A stretch of DNA of 64,000 nt from Stutzerimonas stutzeri (lineage in GTDB: Bacteria > Pseudomonadota > Gammaproteobacteria > Pseudomonadales > Pseudomonadaceae), in the NCBI GenBank assembly GCA_002339675.1, contig DDKB01000012.1, positions 62,001-126,000 of the forward strand, in the 5' to 3' direction. The position numbers were made by a program, and so were the translations under genes. How positions within the stretch are numbered: the stretch's first letter is position 1; each line of letters starts with the position of its first letter. The notes under the pieces were generated by a model, which searched no databases, was not told the origin of the DNA, and worked only from the letters and a program-made list of their open reading frames with translations. Of the stretch, positions 16,783 through 25,374 are shown one piece after another.

Positions 16783-16800
16783 CCGCCTGACCGACGAGCG

Positions 16801-17772
16801 CTATCGGCCGCGACGGGCCAACAACCAGCCGACCGCGCCCACGGCGAGCCCGCCGGCGATCCACAAGGCCGTCGGCGTTGGCGCGGTCCTGCGCCAGCCA
16901 CCGTCGATACGCCGCTGGCCCAACGCCGGATGAAACAGGTTGCCCGCCGATGGCGCGACCCGGTGGGCACGGCGCAGGGCGGTCGCCGTGAGCAGGCCGG
17001 CCAGGCGATCGAATCCCGGGGTGACGAAATGCGCCAGACGCAGCAGGCTCGCTGCTGCCCCGACCGTGACGGACCGCCGCGGGTGGCGCGCCAGGCCGAC
17101 CATCGCCTCGGCCACCTGGCGTGGATCGCACAAGGGTGGCGGCGGCTGCAGCGAACGTCCCGCGTAGTTGCCGCCATCACGAAAGCCCGGCGTGTCGACC
17201 ACCGAGGGATAGACATCGCACACATGAATCCCGGGCCAAGGCGTCAGCTCGCCACGCAACGCCTGGGAAAACCCACGCAAGCCGAACTTGCTGGCCGAGT
17301 AGGCCACCGCGAACGGCTGCGGCACCCAGCTGCCCACCGACAGGGTGTTGATCAGCACGCCGCCCTGCTGCTGCTTGAAGTACGGCAAGACCACGTGGGC
17401 GCCGCGCAGGTAGCCGACCAGATCGGTCTGGATCACCTGCTCATGGGCATCGAGGGGCGTCTCGTCGAAAGCCCCGACGGCACCGACGCCGGCGTTGTTG
17501 ACCCAGACGTCGATGCGCCCCTGGCCGAACGCCGCCGCCGCGCTGGCGAGGCGCTCCACCGAATCGCTGAGGGTCATGTCGGTCGCCACCACCAGCGCGT
17601 CGGCACCCATGGCGCGGCACTCAGCGGCGGCTTCCTCGAGTGCCGGCTCGTCACGCGCGGCCAGTACCACTCGCGCACCCTGGCGGGCGAACGCCTGTGC
17701 GGCCGCACGGCCGATACCGCTGGAGGCACCGGTGACCACTACCACGGCGCCGTTGAGGCTGGATTCGTTCAT
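16801..17772 (-). CDS. SDR-family oxidoreductase with C-terminal membrane anchor
   Basis: The 323-residue protein has a classical short-chain dehydrogenase domain: TGASSGIG (residues 14-21), NNAG (about 92), Ser of the catalytic triad and YSASK. After residue 250 there is an extra region ending in a hydrophobic helix (LWIAGGLAVGAVGWLLARRGR), so it is probably tail-anchored in the inner membrane. The substrate is unknown. It lies downstream of the AKR/VOC pair on the same strand, with a 74-bp gap. Confidence 0.85.
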   Translation of the reverse strand: MNESSLNGAVVVVTGASSGIGRAAAQAFARQGARVVLAARDEPALEEAAAECRAMGADALVVATDMTLSDSVERLASAAAAFGQGRIDVWVNNAGVGAVGAFDETPLDAHEQVIQTDLVGYLRGAHVVLPYFKQQQGGVLINTLSVGSWVPQPFAVAYSASKFGLRGFSQALRGELTPWPGIHVCDVYPSVVDTPGFRDGGNYAGRSLQPPPPLCDPRQVAEAMVGLARHPRRSVTVGAAASLLRLAHFVTPGFDRLAGLLTATALRRAHRVAPSAGNLFHPALGQRRIDGGWRRTAPTPTALWIAGGLAVGAVGWLLARRGR

Positions 17773-17846
17773 GCTCGCTTCTCCGATCTGCTAGGTACAC
17801 AGCTGACCGCCGCAACGGCACAAACATTCCCGCCGTTGCGGGTGGC

Positions 17847-18671
17847 TCAGACCATCTGCAGCGCACGCCGCCGCGTAGGCGGCGCAAAGGCCTCGTCGAA
17901 CAGCGCCAGGTCCTCGGCGCTCAGCTGCAGATCGGCTGCCCCGGCGTTACTGCGCAGGTGTGCGGGGTCGGACGACTTGGGAATCACCAGCACGTCGGAC
18001 TGGCGCAGGGCCCAGGCCAGCACCACCTGCGCCGGTTGTGCCCCGTGCCGGCGCGCCACCTTGAGCACTGCGGGATGTCGCAGCAACTCGCCACCCTGCC
18101 CGAGCGGGCAGTACGCCATGACCGGCATGCGCCGGGCCTGGCACCAGGGCAGCAGGTCGAACTCGATACCCCGCTCGGCGGGGTTGTAGAGTACCTGATT
18201 CACGGCGCAGGCCGGTGCGTCCAGCTCATGCAGGTCGTCAAGGTCGAAGTTCGACACACCCCACTGGCCGATCTTCCCTTGCTCGCGCAGCCGCTCGAAG
18301 CCCTCGACGGTTTCGGCCAGCGGAAACTGGCCGCGCCAGTGCAGCAAATAGAGATCGATACAGGAGGTGCCCAGCCGGCGCAGGCTGCGTTCGCAGGCCT
18401 CGACGACACCCTGGCGACTGGCGTTGTGCGGATAGACCTTGCTGACCAGGTACACCCGCTCCCGGCGATTGCGAATCGCCTCGCCCACGACCTCCTCGGC
18501 GCCGCCTTCGGCGTACATCTCGGCGGTGTCGATGAGCGTCATGCCAAGTTCGATGCCCAGGCGCAGCGCGGCCACCTCCTGGCTGCGCATGGCCGGGTCC
18601 TCGCCCATATGCCAGGTGCCCTGCCCGATCACCGGGAGTGTCGTGCCATCGGCCAGTTGCAGGCTGCGCAT
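17847..18671 (-). CDS. Aldo/keto reductase
   Basis: The 274-residue NADPH-dependent reductase starts MRSLQLADGTTLPVIGQGTWHMGE. It has DTAEMYAEGGAEEVVGEAI (catalytic Asp and Tyr), VSKVYPHNAS (Lys region), LYLLHWRG (His) and the cofactor segment VIPKSSDPAH. It reduces an aldehyde or ketone, probably in detoxification. The ATG overlaps the stop of the upstream VOC gene by one base, so the two form an operon. A longer frame to 18743 would run into the VOC gene and is rejected. Confidence 0.88.
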   Translation of the reverse strand: MRSLQLADGTTLPVIGQGTWHMGEDPAMRSQEVAALRLGIELGMTLIDTAEMYAEGGAEEVVGEAIRNRRERVYLVSKVYPHNASRQGVVEACERSLRRLGTSCIDLYLLHWRGQFPLAETVEGFERLREQGKIGQWGVSNFDLDDLHELDAPACAVNQVLYNPAERGIEFDLLPWCQARRMPVMAYCPLGQGGELLRHPAVLKVARRHGAQPAQVVLAWALRQSDVLVIPKSSDPAHLRSNAGAADLQLSAEDLALFDEAFAPPTRRRALQMV

Positions 18672-19135
18672 CAGCAATCCCCCTGTGGCGCGTTCTGCTC
18701 GGCGACTGGCTCCGCCCAGGGGTCGTAGGTGCCGAAGTTCCACAGGTGCCCTTCAAGATCGCGGCAGCTGAAGCCGCGCCCGCCGTAGTCCTCGTCCTTG
18801 AGTTCAACGACGATCGCCGCCCCGGCTGCCTTGGCCTGGGTGTACAGCGCGTCGGCACTGTTGACGATGACGTAGGTACTTTGCGTGGAAACGCCACCGA
18901 CTTCGTCCGGCTGGCGGATCTGGCGACCGTATTCGGAATCACTGACCGGCCCCAGCATCAACATGCCGCTGCCAAAGGTCAGCTGGGCGTGAATGATGCC
19001 GATCTGGGCGTCCTCGACGACGCGCTGCTGCTCGAAACCAAAGGCGCGGCACAGCCACTCCAGGGCGGCCGGCACATCGCGGTAGCGCAGGCAGGGAATC
19101 AGGTTGGACGTGGTGTTCTTGCTGTAGAGGGACAT
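18671..19135 (-). CDS. VOC-superfamily (glyoxalase/bleomycin-resistance-like) protein
   Basis: The 154-residue protein starts MSLYSKNTTSNLIPCLRYRDVPAALEWL and has two beta-alpha-beta-beta-beta modules, ending in a FSCRDLEGHLWNFGTYDPW segment typical of the PhnB/VOC group. It may bind a metal and act on, or sequester, a small reactive compound. It is translationally coupled to the aldo/keto reductase gene downstream, which suggests shared aldehyde handling. Confidence 0.8.
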   Translation of the reverse strand: MSLYSKNTTSNLIPCLRYRDVPAALEWLCRAFGFEQQRVVEDAQIGIIHAQLTFGSGMLMLGPVSDSEYGRQIRQPDEVGGVSTQSTYVIVNSADALYTQAKAAGAAIVVELKDEDYGGRGFSCRDLEGHLWNFGTYDPWAEPVAEQNAPQGDC

Positions 19136-19227
19136 GGCTGCTCCTATCGGTTGCCGCGACAAAGGCCCGCCAGAAAAGCGTGCCGCCTTAGGCATTCAGA
19201 CCGGAACTGGGCGCGACGTTCCCCGCT

Positions 19228-19863
19228 TCAGGCCCGCTCGGCGAGCCCCAGGCGGATGCCCAGCCCGATCAGCACCGAACCCAGCGCCCGGTCCAGCCAG
19301 CGGCCGGCCCGCGGGCTGGCGCGCAACGCCGAGCTGGCCCGTGCGGCCAGCAGCACGAAACTGCCCTCGACCAGGATCGCCACCAGCACCACCAGCAGCC
19401 CCAGCCCGAGCAGCTGCAGGGCCACCGCGCCCTGGTCCGGGCGTACGAACTGTGGCAGAAACGCCATGAAGAAAATCGCCGCCTTCGGGTTGAGAATGTC
19501 CACCAGGATGCCCTGCCGGTACGCCTGCCAGGGGCTGCAGCGCGGTGCGCGCACCGGCTCCTGCGGCAAGCCGTCGCCGGCTGAACGCAACGCCTGGAAG
19601 CCCAGGTACAGCAGGTACGCGGCGCCCACATATTTGACCAGCGAAAAGGCCAGCGCCGAGGTTGCCAGGATCGCTGAAAGGCCCAGCGCTGCGGCCGAGA
19701 CGTGAACCAGGGCGCCGCTGCAGACCCCGCACGCCGCGGCCAGGCCGACCCGGCGACCCCCGCTCAGGGTACGCGACAGGACAAACATCAGGTCCGGGCC
19801 GGGCGCCAGGTTGAGCAGCAGCGCGGCCGTGAAAAACATCCACCAGAACGTCGAGTCTGCCAT
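19228..19863 (-). CDS. LysE/RhtB-family amino-acid exporter
   Basis: The 211-residue membrane protein has the family hallmarks NLAPGPDLMFVLSRTLSGGRRVGLAAACG in its first third and about six membrane helices. Members export amino acids or small metabolites from the cytoplasm. It lies 92 bp upstream of the VOC gene on the same strand and divergent from csgD, with which it shares the 237-bp spacer. Confidence 0.86.
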   Translation of the reverse strand: MADSTFWWMFFTAALLLNLAPGPDLMFVLSRTLSGGRRVGLAAACGVCSGALVHVSAAALGLSAILATSALAFSLVKYVGAAYLLYLGFQALRSAGDGLPQEPVRAPRCSPWQAYRQGILVDILNPKAAIFFMAFLPQFVRPDQGAVALQLLGLGLLVVLVAILVEGSFVLLAARASSALRASPRAGRWLDRALGSVLIGLGIRLGLAERA

Positions 19864-19983
19864 TGCCGGCTCCTGCTACGCATCGAAAAGGGCATTCAAT
19901 CTAGTCCAGCATCGTCGGTCCTGCCAGCGACGCTTGCCGGGACCCGTCAAGCAGCTCGTCGGGAAACCGGCACCACCTCTCAT

Positions 19984-20038
19984 CTTTGACTTTTTTTTGT
20001 CACTCGTCTGAGCTACCGTTTCGTCACAAGTGTCAAAG
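19984..20038 (+). promoter_or_regulatory. csgD upstream region with long-spaced inverted repeat and -35-like box
   Basis: CTTTGAC (19984-19990) and GTCAAAG (20032-20038) are a perfect 7-bp inverted repeat 41 bases apart. Two GTCAC copies lie between them (19999-20003 and 20023-20027). TTGACT at 19986 followed by a T-run could be a -35, with TGAGCT at 17 bp as a weak -10. The block sits 63-117 bp before csgD, where control of curli would be expected. Which factor binds is unknown. Confidence 0.45.
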
Positions 20039-20100
20039 CGCCAGCCCCTGAATGGATCGCGGGCGCTCTCTTTGAATCACCCTCAGCAAAGGATATGCAT

Positions 20101-20751
20101 ATGCCCGGTGAAGCCTGCTTGGCGCTCGTCGCCACCCCCTCCCGTCTGGTCCTGCTGTCGCGCAGCGACGTCACCGACAGCGCGCTGGAACAGAGTTTCC
20201 AGGACAACACTCACCTCCGCCTAACCCGCAGCCACACCCTGCGCCCCAGCATGAACGACGCCGAGCTGGTGCTGGTCGATGTCGCCAGCTTCGCTGACGC
20301 CGAATGCCTGCAGCTGCTGCGCCAGCTGCGTGACACCCCGACCGCGCTGGTCAATGTCCCTGCCGACCAGGCGCGCCGTCTGCTCGAACTGCACACCTGG
20401 ATCCGCGGGGTGTTCTACCCGAACGCCAGCCGCAGCCACATCAGCCGCGGCATCGGCGTCATGCTCGGCGGCGGCGACTGGCTGCCCCGTGCCCTGATGG
20501 AAAAACTGCTCGGCCGCTATCGCCAGCTGACCCACGCCTCGCGCGTGATCGACGAGCTGTCCGTCCGCGAAAAGCAAATCCTCGCCCTGGCCGGCAAGGG
20601 CCTGTCCAACGCCGAGATCGCCGAGCGCCTGCACCTGAGCACCCACACTATCAAGAGCCATATCCACAACGCCCTCGGCAAGCTCGGCGCGTCCAACCGC
20701 GCCCAGGGCGCCTCGCTGGTGCTGGCCCACGTCAGCGAGGCCGGTCTGTGA
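20101..20751 (+). CDS. csgD: CsgD-like LuxR-family regulator of curli
   Basis: Starting at ATG 20101 (AAGGA 7 bases upstream; the ATG at 20095 is too close to that site) the protein is 216 residues, the same length as E. coli CsgD. The N-terminal half is a receiver-like fold (AELVLVDVASFADAE). The C-terminus is a LuxR HTH (LSVREKQILALAGKGLSNAEIAERLHLS, then THTIKSHIHNALGKL). It should activate the curli operon it heads. The next gene overlaps its stop by 4 bp. Confidence 0.88.
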   Translation: MPGEACLALVATPSRLVLLSRSDVTDSALEQSFQDNTHLRLTRSHTLRPSMNDAELVLVDVASFADAECLQLLRQLRDTPTALVNVPADQARRLLELHTWIRGVFYPNASRSHISRGIGVMLGGGDWLPRALMEKLLGRYRQLTHASRVIDELSVREKQILALAGKGLSNAEIAERLHLSTHTIKSHIHNALGKLGASNRAQGASLVLAHVSEAGL

Positions 20752-21131
20752 AGGCGGCCTGCCTCGGCCTGATCCTGCTCGCCGGCAGTCAGGTCCAGGC
20801 CGACGAAGCGGAACTCAAGGGATTCATCACCGACAACACGGTGTCGCGCTCGGGCCAGGCGTTCTACCGCACCTTCTGCGAACGCCTGAACGCCACCAGC
20901 ACCCTGGATTTCAACCTCGCGGTGAAGGAACGGCCATCGGCACGCTGGGGCGTGCTGGTCTGGGTCGAGCAGGACAACCAGCCCCTGTACCGCCGTTTCC
21001 TGCAGCCCAACGTCGGCGACATCGAGCAGACCGCCTACGACGCGGCCGACCTCGTGCTGCAGGAAATCAACCGACGGAAAGTCGAAGCCCTGTTCGAAGA
21101 CACCATTGACCTTGCAAAGGACGAGTTATGA
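20748..21131 (+). CDS. csgE: Curli secretion accessory protein CsgE
   Basis: The 127-residue protein starts at a GTG that overlaps the csgD stop (GTGA). It has a signal peptide (cut near VQADE) and the CsgE pattern FITDNTVSRSGQAFYRTFCE ... LDFNLAVKERPSARWG. CsgE is the periplasmic adaptor that caps the CsgG pore and delivers curlin subunits. Length and order match curli operons. The end overlaps csgF by 4 bp. Confidence 0.93.
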   Translation: MKAACLGLILLAGSQVQADEAELKGFITDNTVSRSGQAFYRTFCERLNATSTLDFNLAVKERPSARWGVLVWVEQDNQPLYRRFLQPNVGDIEQTAYDAADLVLQEINRRKVEALFEDTIDLAKDEL

Positions 21132-21538
21132 ACCGGTTACCCTACACCCTTGCCGGCATGCTCCTGGCCGGCGTGCTGAGCGCGGGCGCCAGCGCCACCG
21201 AGCTGGTCTACACCCCTGTGAACCCGTCCTTTGGCGGCAGCCCGCTAAACGGCGCCTGGCTGCTCGGCAACGCCCAGGCACAAAACGACACCAAGGACCC
21301 GGACGCCGTCGATCGGGCATCGCTTAACGGCACCTCGGCGCTGGACCGGTTCACCAGCCAGCTCGAGTCCCGGCTGTTGTCCGATCTGCTCGGCGACGTC
21401 AAGGACGGCAAGACCGGCTCGATCACCACCGACGATTTCATCGTCGACATCAGCAACGACGACATCGGCAACCTGGTGGTGAAAATCACCGACCGGCTGA
21501 CCGGTGAAATGTCGGAAATCATAGTCGGTCAAAACTAA
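21128..21538 (+). CDS. csgF: Curli assembly protein CsgF
   Basis: The 136-residue protein has a signal peptide (cut near ASATE) and the diagnostic N-terminal segment LVYTPVNPSFGGSPLNG of CsgF, which inserts into the CsgG pore, followed by a helical linker and a C-terminal domain (FIVDISNDDIGNLVVKITD). It couples subunit export to nucleation at the cell surface. Coupled start (ATGA) with csgE. Confidence 0.94.
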   Translation: MNRLPYTLAGMLLAGVLSAGASATELVYTPVNPSFGGSPLNGAWLLGNAQAQNDTKDPDAVDRASLNGTSALDRFTSQLESRLLSDLLGDVKDGKTGSITTDDFIVDISNDDIGNLVVKITDRLTGEMSEIIVGQN

Positions 21539-21556
21539 TCAGGGAGAGCAAAGGCC

Positions 21557-22396
21557 ATGAGAAGCCTATTCGTCGCCATCGGGATGATGGCCGTTCTACA
21601 GGGCTGCGCCGTGCGCGACCCGATGTCTGCCGACCAGCAGACGCCCACGCTGACTCCGCGCACCTCGACCTACCAGGATTTGCTCAACCTGCCGCGCCCC
21701 CGCGGCCAGCTGGTGGCAGCGGTGTACGGTTTCCGCGACCAGACCGGGCAGTACAAGCCCAGCCCGGCCAGCTCCTTCTCCACCGCCGTCACCCAGGGTG
21801 CGGCGAGCATGCTGGTCGATGCCATGCAGGCGAGCGGCTGGTTCATTGTGCTCGAACGCGAGGGCCTGCAGAACGTACTGACCGAGCGCAAGATCATCCG
21901 CGCCTCGCAGGCCAAGCCGGACGTGGCGCCGAATATCCAGTCGGAACTGCCGTCGCTGCTGGCCGCCAACATCATCATGGAAGGCGCAATCGTCGCCTAT
22001 GAAACCAACGTGCGCAGCGGCGGCCAGGGCGCGCGCTACCTCGGCATCGGCCTGTCGCAGGAATACCGCGTCGATCAGGTCACGGTAAACCTGCGGGCCA
22101 TCGACGTGCGCAGCGGCCAGGTGCTATCCAATGTGATGACCACCAAGACCATCTACTCCATCGGGCGCAGCGCGAACGTCTACAAGTTCATCGAGTTCAA
22201 GGAGCTGCTCGAGGCCGAGGCCGGCTACACCACTAACGAACCGGCGCAGCTCTGCGTCCTGTCGGCGATCGAGGCGGCCGTTGCCCACCTGATCGCGCAA
22301 GGCGTCGACCGGCGCCTGTGGCAGACCGCCGAGCATACCCCCGCAGTCAAAGAGCAACTGGCGCGCTATCTCGCCACACCGGAAAAGAAACTCTAA
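21557..22396 (+). CDS. csgG: Curli export pore lipoprotein CsgG
   Basis: The 279-residue lipoprotein has lipobox LQG-C (Cys17) and core CsgG sequence: LVAAVYGFRDQTGQYKPSP, WFIVLEREGLQNVLTERKIIR and GARYLGIGLSQEYRVDQVTVNLRAID (the strand-forming hairpins). Nine copies assemble into the outer-membrane pore through which unfolded curlin leaves. A good AGGGAGAGCAAAGG leader precedes the ATG. It is the last of the four coupled csgDEFG genes. Confidence 0.95.
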   Translation: MRSLFVAIGMMAVLQGCAVRDPMSADQQTPTLTPRTSTYQDLLNLPRPRGQLVAAVYGFRDQTGQYKPSPASSFSTAVTQGAASMLVDAMQASGWFIVLEREGLQNVLTERKIIRASQAKPDVAPNIQSELPSLLAANIIMEGAIVAYETNVRSGGQGARYLGIGLSQEYRVDQVTVNLRAIDVRSGQVLSNVMTTKTIYSIGRSANVYKFIEFKELLEAEAGYTTNEPAQLCVLSAIEAAVAHLIAQGVDRRLWQTAEHTPAVKEQLARYLATPEKKL

Positions 22397-22980
22397 GCCG
22401 GATTTCGCCCGTTCGATGGATTTTCCGAGTCGCGGATTAAGTCAGGATGACTTACCGCGATTCGACCGGGACGGCCGGCACAACCAATGAACAACGCGCA
22501 AAGGATTGCCATGATGTTGACACTGACGCCCGGTGCCATGCCCTGCAGCCCGCTACGTGCCATTGAGCTATTCAGCGCCGCACCTGCCTCCGCTTACTGC
22601 CATCGTCTGATAGCCGGTGGCATCCACGCCGGTCATGCAACAAGCCTCCGAGTCACCTGCGCAACCGGGCTCCAGACCCAACGCCAGCGCTACCGCACGC
22701 AACCGCTTCGCGGTCGGCGACCGCCGGTCGGCTGGCAACGTCGCCCGCTACGGCACCTAGCTCCAAATCCAAATTTGCACCACTTACCCATAACACGTAG
22801 CCCGTGCATCGCGGCACGGACGATAAGCCCTGCGCGCTAAAGCGCACGGACCGAACAGACCGCCACCGGGCATCGCTTCAAGCACTGGCCCGGGTCTGAA
22901 GGGTGCAGGTTTGCGAGCGCCCTGAAAACAGAGCACCACCAGGAAGTACCGCTGATAACAACATCCATGGAGAGACACTC
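22397..22980 (+). other. 584-bp spacer between csgG and the curlin gene
   Basis: No credible gene is present: the 117-codon frame starting at 22487 is arginine/proline-rich with no family look. The region holds the strong hairpin at 22430-22460, a hairpin CCGTGC/GCACGG (22802-22819), a small stem TGCGC/GCGCA (22831-22846) and two copies of GCACGGAC (22814 and 22844). The promoter of the curlin gene is probably here but I cannot identify it. csgA, csgB or csgC remnants are not visible. Confidence 0.55.
22430..22460 (+). promoter_or_regulatory. Strong imperfect palindrome just after csgG
   Basis: TCGCGG-at-TAAGTCA-gga-TGACTTA-CCGCGA forms 13 base pairs with one 2-base bulge and a 3-base loop, starting 34 bases after the csgG stop. 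No T-run follows, so it is not a standard terminator. The inner TAAGTCA/TGACTTA part looks like a dimeric operator; as RNA it would be a stable 3' hairpin that could uncouple csgDEFG from curlin expression. Confidence 0.5.
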
Positions 22981-24255
22981 ATGTTCCAGATCAAACCGCT
23001 TGTAGCTGCCCTTCTCACCATTGCCGCCGCCCAGGCGTTTGCTGCCGACCACAGCTCGGAGCAACGCCAGGACGGTACCGGCAACCTCGCAGAAGTCACC
23101 CAGAGCTACGGTAGCTCGAACACGGCGACTCAAATCCAGACGGGGCGGGATAACGATGCCGCGGCGCTGCAAAAAAACTCGTATTCATCCTCTTCACTGC
23201 AGATCCAGGCGGACCGCTCCAACACAGCCGGCGTCGTTCAGACCGCGGCAGTAAGCAGCAGCGCGTTGCAATGGCAACTGGGCCGTCAGAACGAAGCCAG
23301 CGTCAGTCAATCGGCCACCTGGGGCAGCAAGGCTGAGCAGCGTCAGCGCGGCAATGAAAACGTAGCCGATACCGAGCAGTCCGGCAGCTACGGTGTCGAC
23401 GCCCTGATCAAGCAGGCCGGCGACCGCAACGACGCCACTACTTACCAGGGCTATTCCAGCGGCAGCAGCATCGCGGTCTATCAGGACGGCAACCGTAACG
23501 ATGCCGTCGTCAACCAGTCGGTCAGCGGTAGCGACCATGCAACGGTGGATCAGAAGGGCAACGAGAACGTAGCCAACGTTCTCCAGAGCTGGAGCGCCGG
23601 GTCCGTCGCCGAGGTCGAGCAGGATGGCAACCGCAACGATGCCAACGTGAAGCAGACCGGCCTGCTACAGGAGGCCTATACCGCCTCCAACGGCAACGAC
23701 AACGTCCTGACCGTCAACCAGCGTGGCAGCAGCCAGAACGCCTACGTGTTCCAGCAAGGCAAGGAAAACGGAGCTGACATCGCCCAGCGCGGCAACGCCA
23801 ACAGCGGCACCGCCAACCAGTACGGCAACGGCAACAGCGCGCTGATCGATCAGGACGGCCGCAACCAGGTCGCCACCGTGACCCAACACGGCAACTACAA
23901 CGATGCCAGCGTCGACCAGGTGGGCCGCAACAACGCCCTGACCTTCGAGCAAACGGGTGCCGGCAACACGCTCGCCGCCATCCAGGAAGGCAGCGGCAAC
24001 CGCATCGGTGGATCGAGCAACGGTACCCAGAATGAGGTCGACATCGCTCAGGATGGCGATTTCAACCTGGCGGACGTCAGCCAGAGCGGCAGCAGCAATG
24101 AGGCGCTCATCTCCCAATACGGTGACAGCCTCGTGACCAGTGTGATGCAGAGCGGCGCTGCGAACGTGGCAGTGGTCGATCAGAGCAGTGTCGGCAACAA
24201 CGCGATGATCACCCAAGGCGGGACCAACAACATGGCGCTCGTCACTCAGCACTGA
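22981..24255 (+). CDS. Large curlin-repeat amyloid subunit (CsgA/CsgB-like)
   Basis: The ATG at 22981 gives 424 residues: a signal peptide (cut near AQAFAADH), then about 17-18 curlin repeats with core QxGxxNxAxxxQ, for example YQDGNRNDAVVNQ, DQKGNENVANVLQ and EQDGNRNDANVKQ. Cores are about 23 residues apart in the N-terminal half and less regular later; two (around YTASNGNDN and SSNGTQNE) are degenerate. E. coli CsgA and CsgB have five repeats each, so this is over three times that size. It is exported through CsgG to form surface amyloid. No separate nucleator is visible; the same chain may do both jobs. Confidence 0.9.
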   Translation: MFQIKPLVAALLTIAAAQAFAADHSSEQRQDGTGNLAEVTQSYGSSNTATQIQTGRDNDAAALQKNSYSSSSLQIQADRSNTAGVVQTAAVSSSALQWQLGRQNEASVSQSATWGSKAEQRQRGNENVADTEQSGSYGVDALIKQAGDRNDATTYQGYSSGSSIAVYQDGNRNDAVVNQSVSGSDHATVDQKGNENVANVLQSWSAGSVAEVEQDGNRNDANVKQTGLLQEAYTASNGNDNVLTVNQRGSSQNAYVFQQGKENGADIAQRGNANSGTANQYGNGNSALIDQDGRNQVATVTQHGNYNDASVDQVGRNNALTFEQTGAGNTLAAIQEGSGNRIGGSSNGTQNEVDIAQDGDFNLADVSQSGSSNEALISQYGDSLVTSVMQSGAANVAVVDQSSVGNNAMITQGGTNNMALVTQH

Positions 24256-24271
24256 CAGCAGCTGGGTTAGG

Positions 24272-24296
24272 CGCGGCCGGGTAAATCCCGGCCGCG
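24272..24296 (+). terminator. Terminator hairpin after the curlin gene
   Basis: CGCGGCCGGG-TAAAT-CCCGGCCGCG is a perfect 10-bp stem with a 5-base loop, 16 bases beyond the curlin stop. The following TTGCGT is only weakly T-rich. Position and strength make it the likely end of the curli transcript. Confidence 0.7.
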
Positions 24297-24420
24297 TTGC
24301 GTCAGTGACAAGGCCTCTTCAAGCTCTCGCGCTCCATCGCGGAACGCGACCTCATCCGCATGCGGCAGCTGTACGCCTTAGCGCCTGCCCGCTTGGTCAT
24401 CGCAGACCCGACGGCGCGCC

Positions 24421-25374
24421 CTAGCCTGCGGCGAGCGGCACGTGCCGAAACACCAGCGCTTTGAGCCCGCTCTCCGGGCTGATGTCAGGAAACTCCGGTG
24501 GGTTGTCCAGGCGCTCTTGAAACACCAGCGCAGGCGCTTCGGCGGCCATTCCCTGAATGAGGAAATCCGGTCCGGTGTCCGGGTCATTGATGCAGGCCAG
24601 CACAGTTCCGTTGTCGGTGAGCAATTCCGGCAGGCGCCTGAGGATTTTCTGGTAATCGCGGCTCAGCGCAAAGCTACCCTTCTGGAACGACGGCGGGTCG
24701 ATGATCACCAGATCATAGGGGCCAGCTTTCTTCACCTTGCCCCAGGACTTGAACAGCTCGTGGCCGAGAAAGCTGACCCGGCTCAGGTCATGGTCGTTGA
24801 GCCTGTGGTTGTCCCGCCCACGGCTCAGCGCCGCGCGGGCCATGTCCAGGTTGACCACCTGTTCGGCGCCCCCGGCGATGGCGGCCACCGAGAACCCGCA
24901 GGTATAGGCGAACAGGTTGAGCACCCGCTTGCCACGCGCGTGTTCCTGAACCCAGCGCCGACCGTAGCGCATGTCGAGAAACAGCCCATTGTTCTGCTTG
25001 ATGCCCAGGTCGAGCTTGTAACGCAGCCCGTTTTCGCTGATCAGCCATTCATCGATCGGCTCGCCCAGCAGCTGCTGCATGTGGCTGTCGGGCAGGTAGC
25101 GATGCTGCAGCAACAAGGTATGCGCGCCGCTCGATTGCCAGGCTTGCGCGTCGGTCAGCGCCGAGAGCATCTGGATTAGCGCGTCCAGTTCGGCGGCCGC
25201 CGGTTCACGGAACAGCGAAACCAGCACCACACCTTGCAACCAGTCCACGGTGACCTGCTCGAGCCCGGCCCAGCAGCGCCCGCGCCCGTGAAACAGCCGG
25301 CGGGTTTCGTCCGGCGCCTGCATCAGGGCTTGGCTGAGGTGCTGTTGCAAAGTCGCGAGGGCATCGGCGTGCAT
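24421..25374 (-). CDS. Class I SAM-dependent methyltransferase (RlmI/RlmK-like, PF10672 type)
   Basis: The start MHADALATLQQHLSQAL gives 317 residues. The catalytic domain has the SAM-binding motif RVLNLFAYTCGFSVAA, a downstream VNLDMARAAL acidic loop and the DPPSF motif (IIDPPSFQKG) of the RlmI/RlmK group that methylates 23S rRNA bases. It lacks the N-terminal PUA domain of RlmI. The substrate is unknown. Annotation as an oxidoreductase, sometimes given to such proteins, is not supported by the motifs. Confidence 0.8.
   Translation of the reverse strand: MHADALATLQQHLSQALMQAPDETRRLFHGRGRCWAGLEQVTVDWLQGVVLVSLFREPAAAELDALIQMLSALTDAQAWQSSGAHTLLLQHRYLPDSHMQQLLGEPIDEWLISENGLRYKLDLGIKQNNGLFLDMRYGRRWVQEHARGKRVLNLFAYTCGFSVAAIAGGAEQVVNLDMARAALSRGRDNHRLNDHDLSRVSFLGHELFKSWGKVKKAGPYDLVIIDPPSFQKGSFALSRDYQKILRRLPELLTDNGTVLACINDPDTGPDFLIQGMAAEAPALVFQERLDNPPEFPDISPESGLKALVFRHVPLAAG

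Noticed and set aside
22487..22840. A 117-codon frame between csgG and the curlin gene, considered as a csgA/csgB-type or small gene
   Set aside because: No curlin repeats, no signal peptide, and a proline/arginine-rich composition typical of random frames.
20101..24255. Functional-amyloid Fap system
   Set aside because: The genes match CsgD, CsgE, CsgF and CsgG and curlin repeats; no Fap-type FapF barrel or FapC repeats are present.
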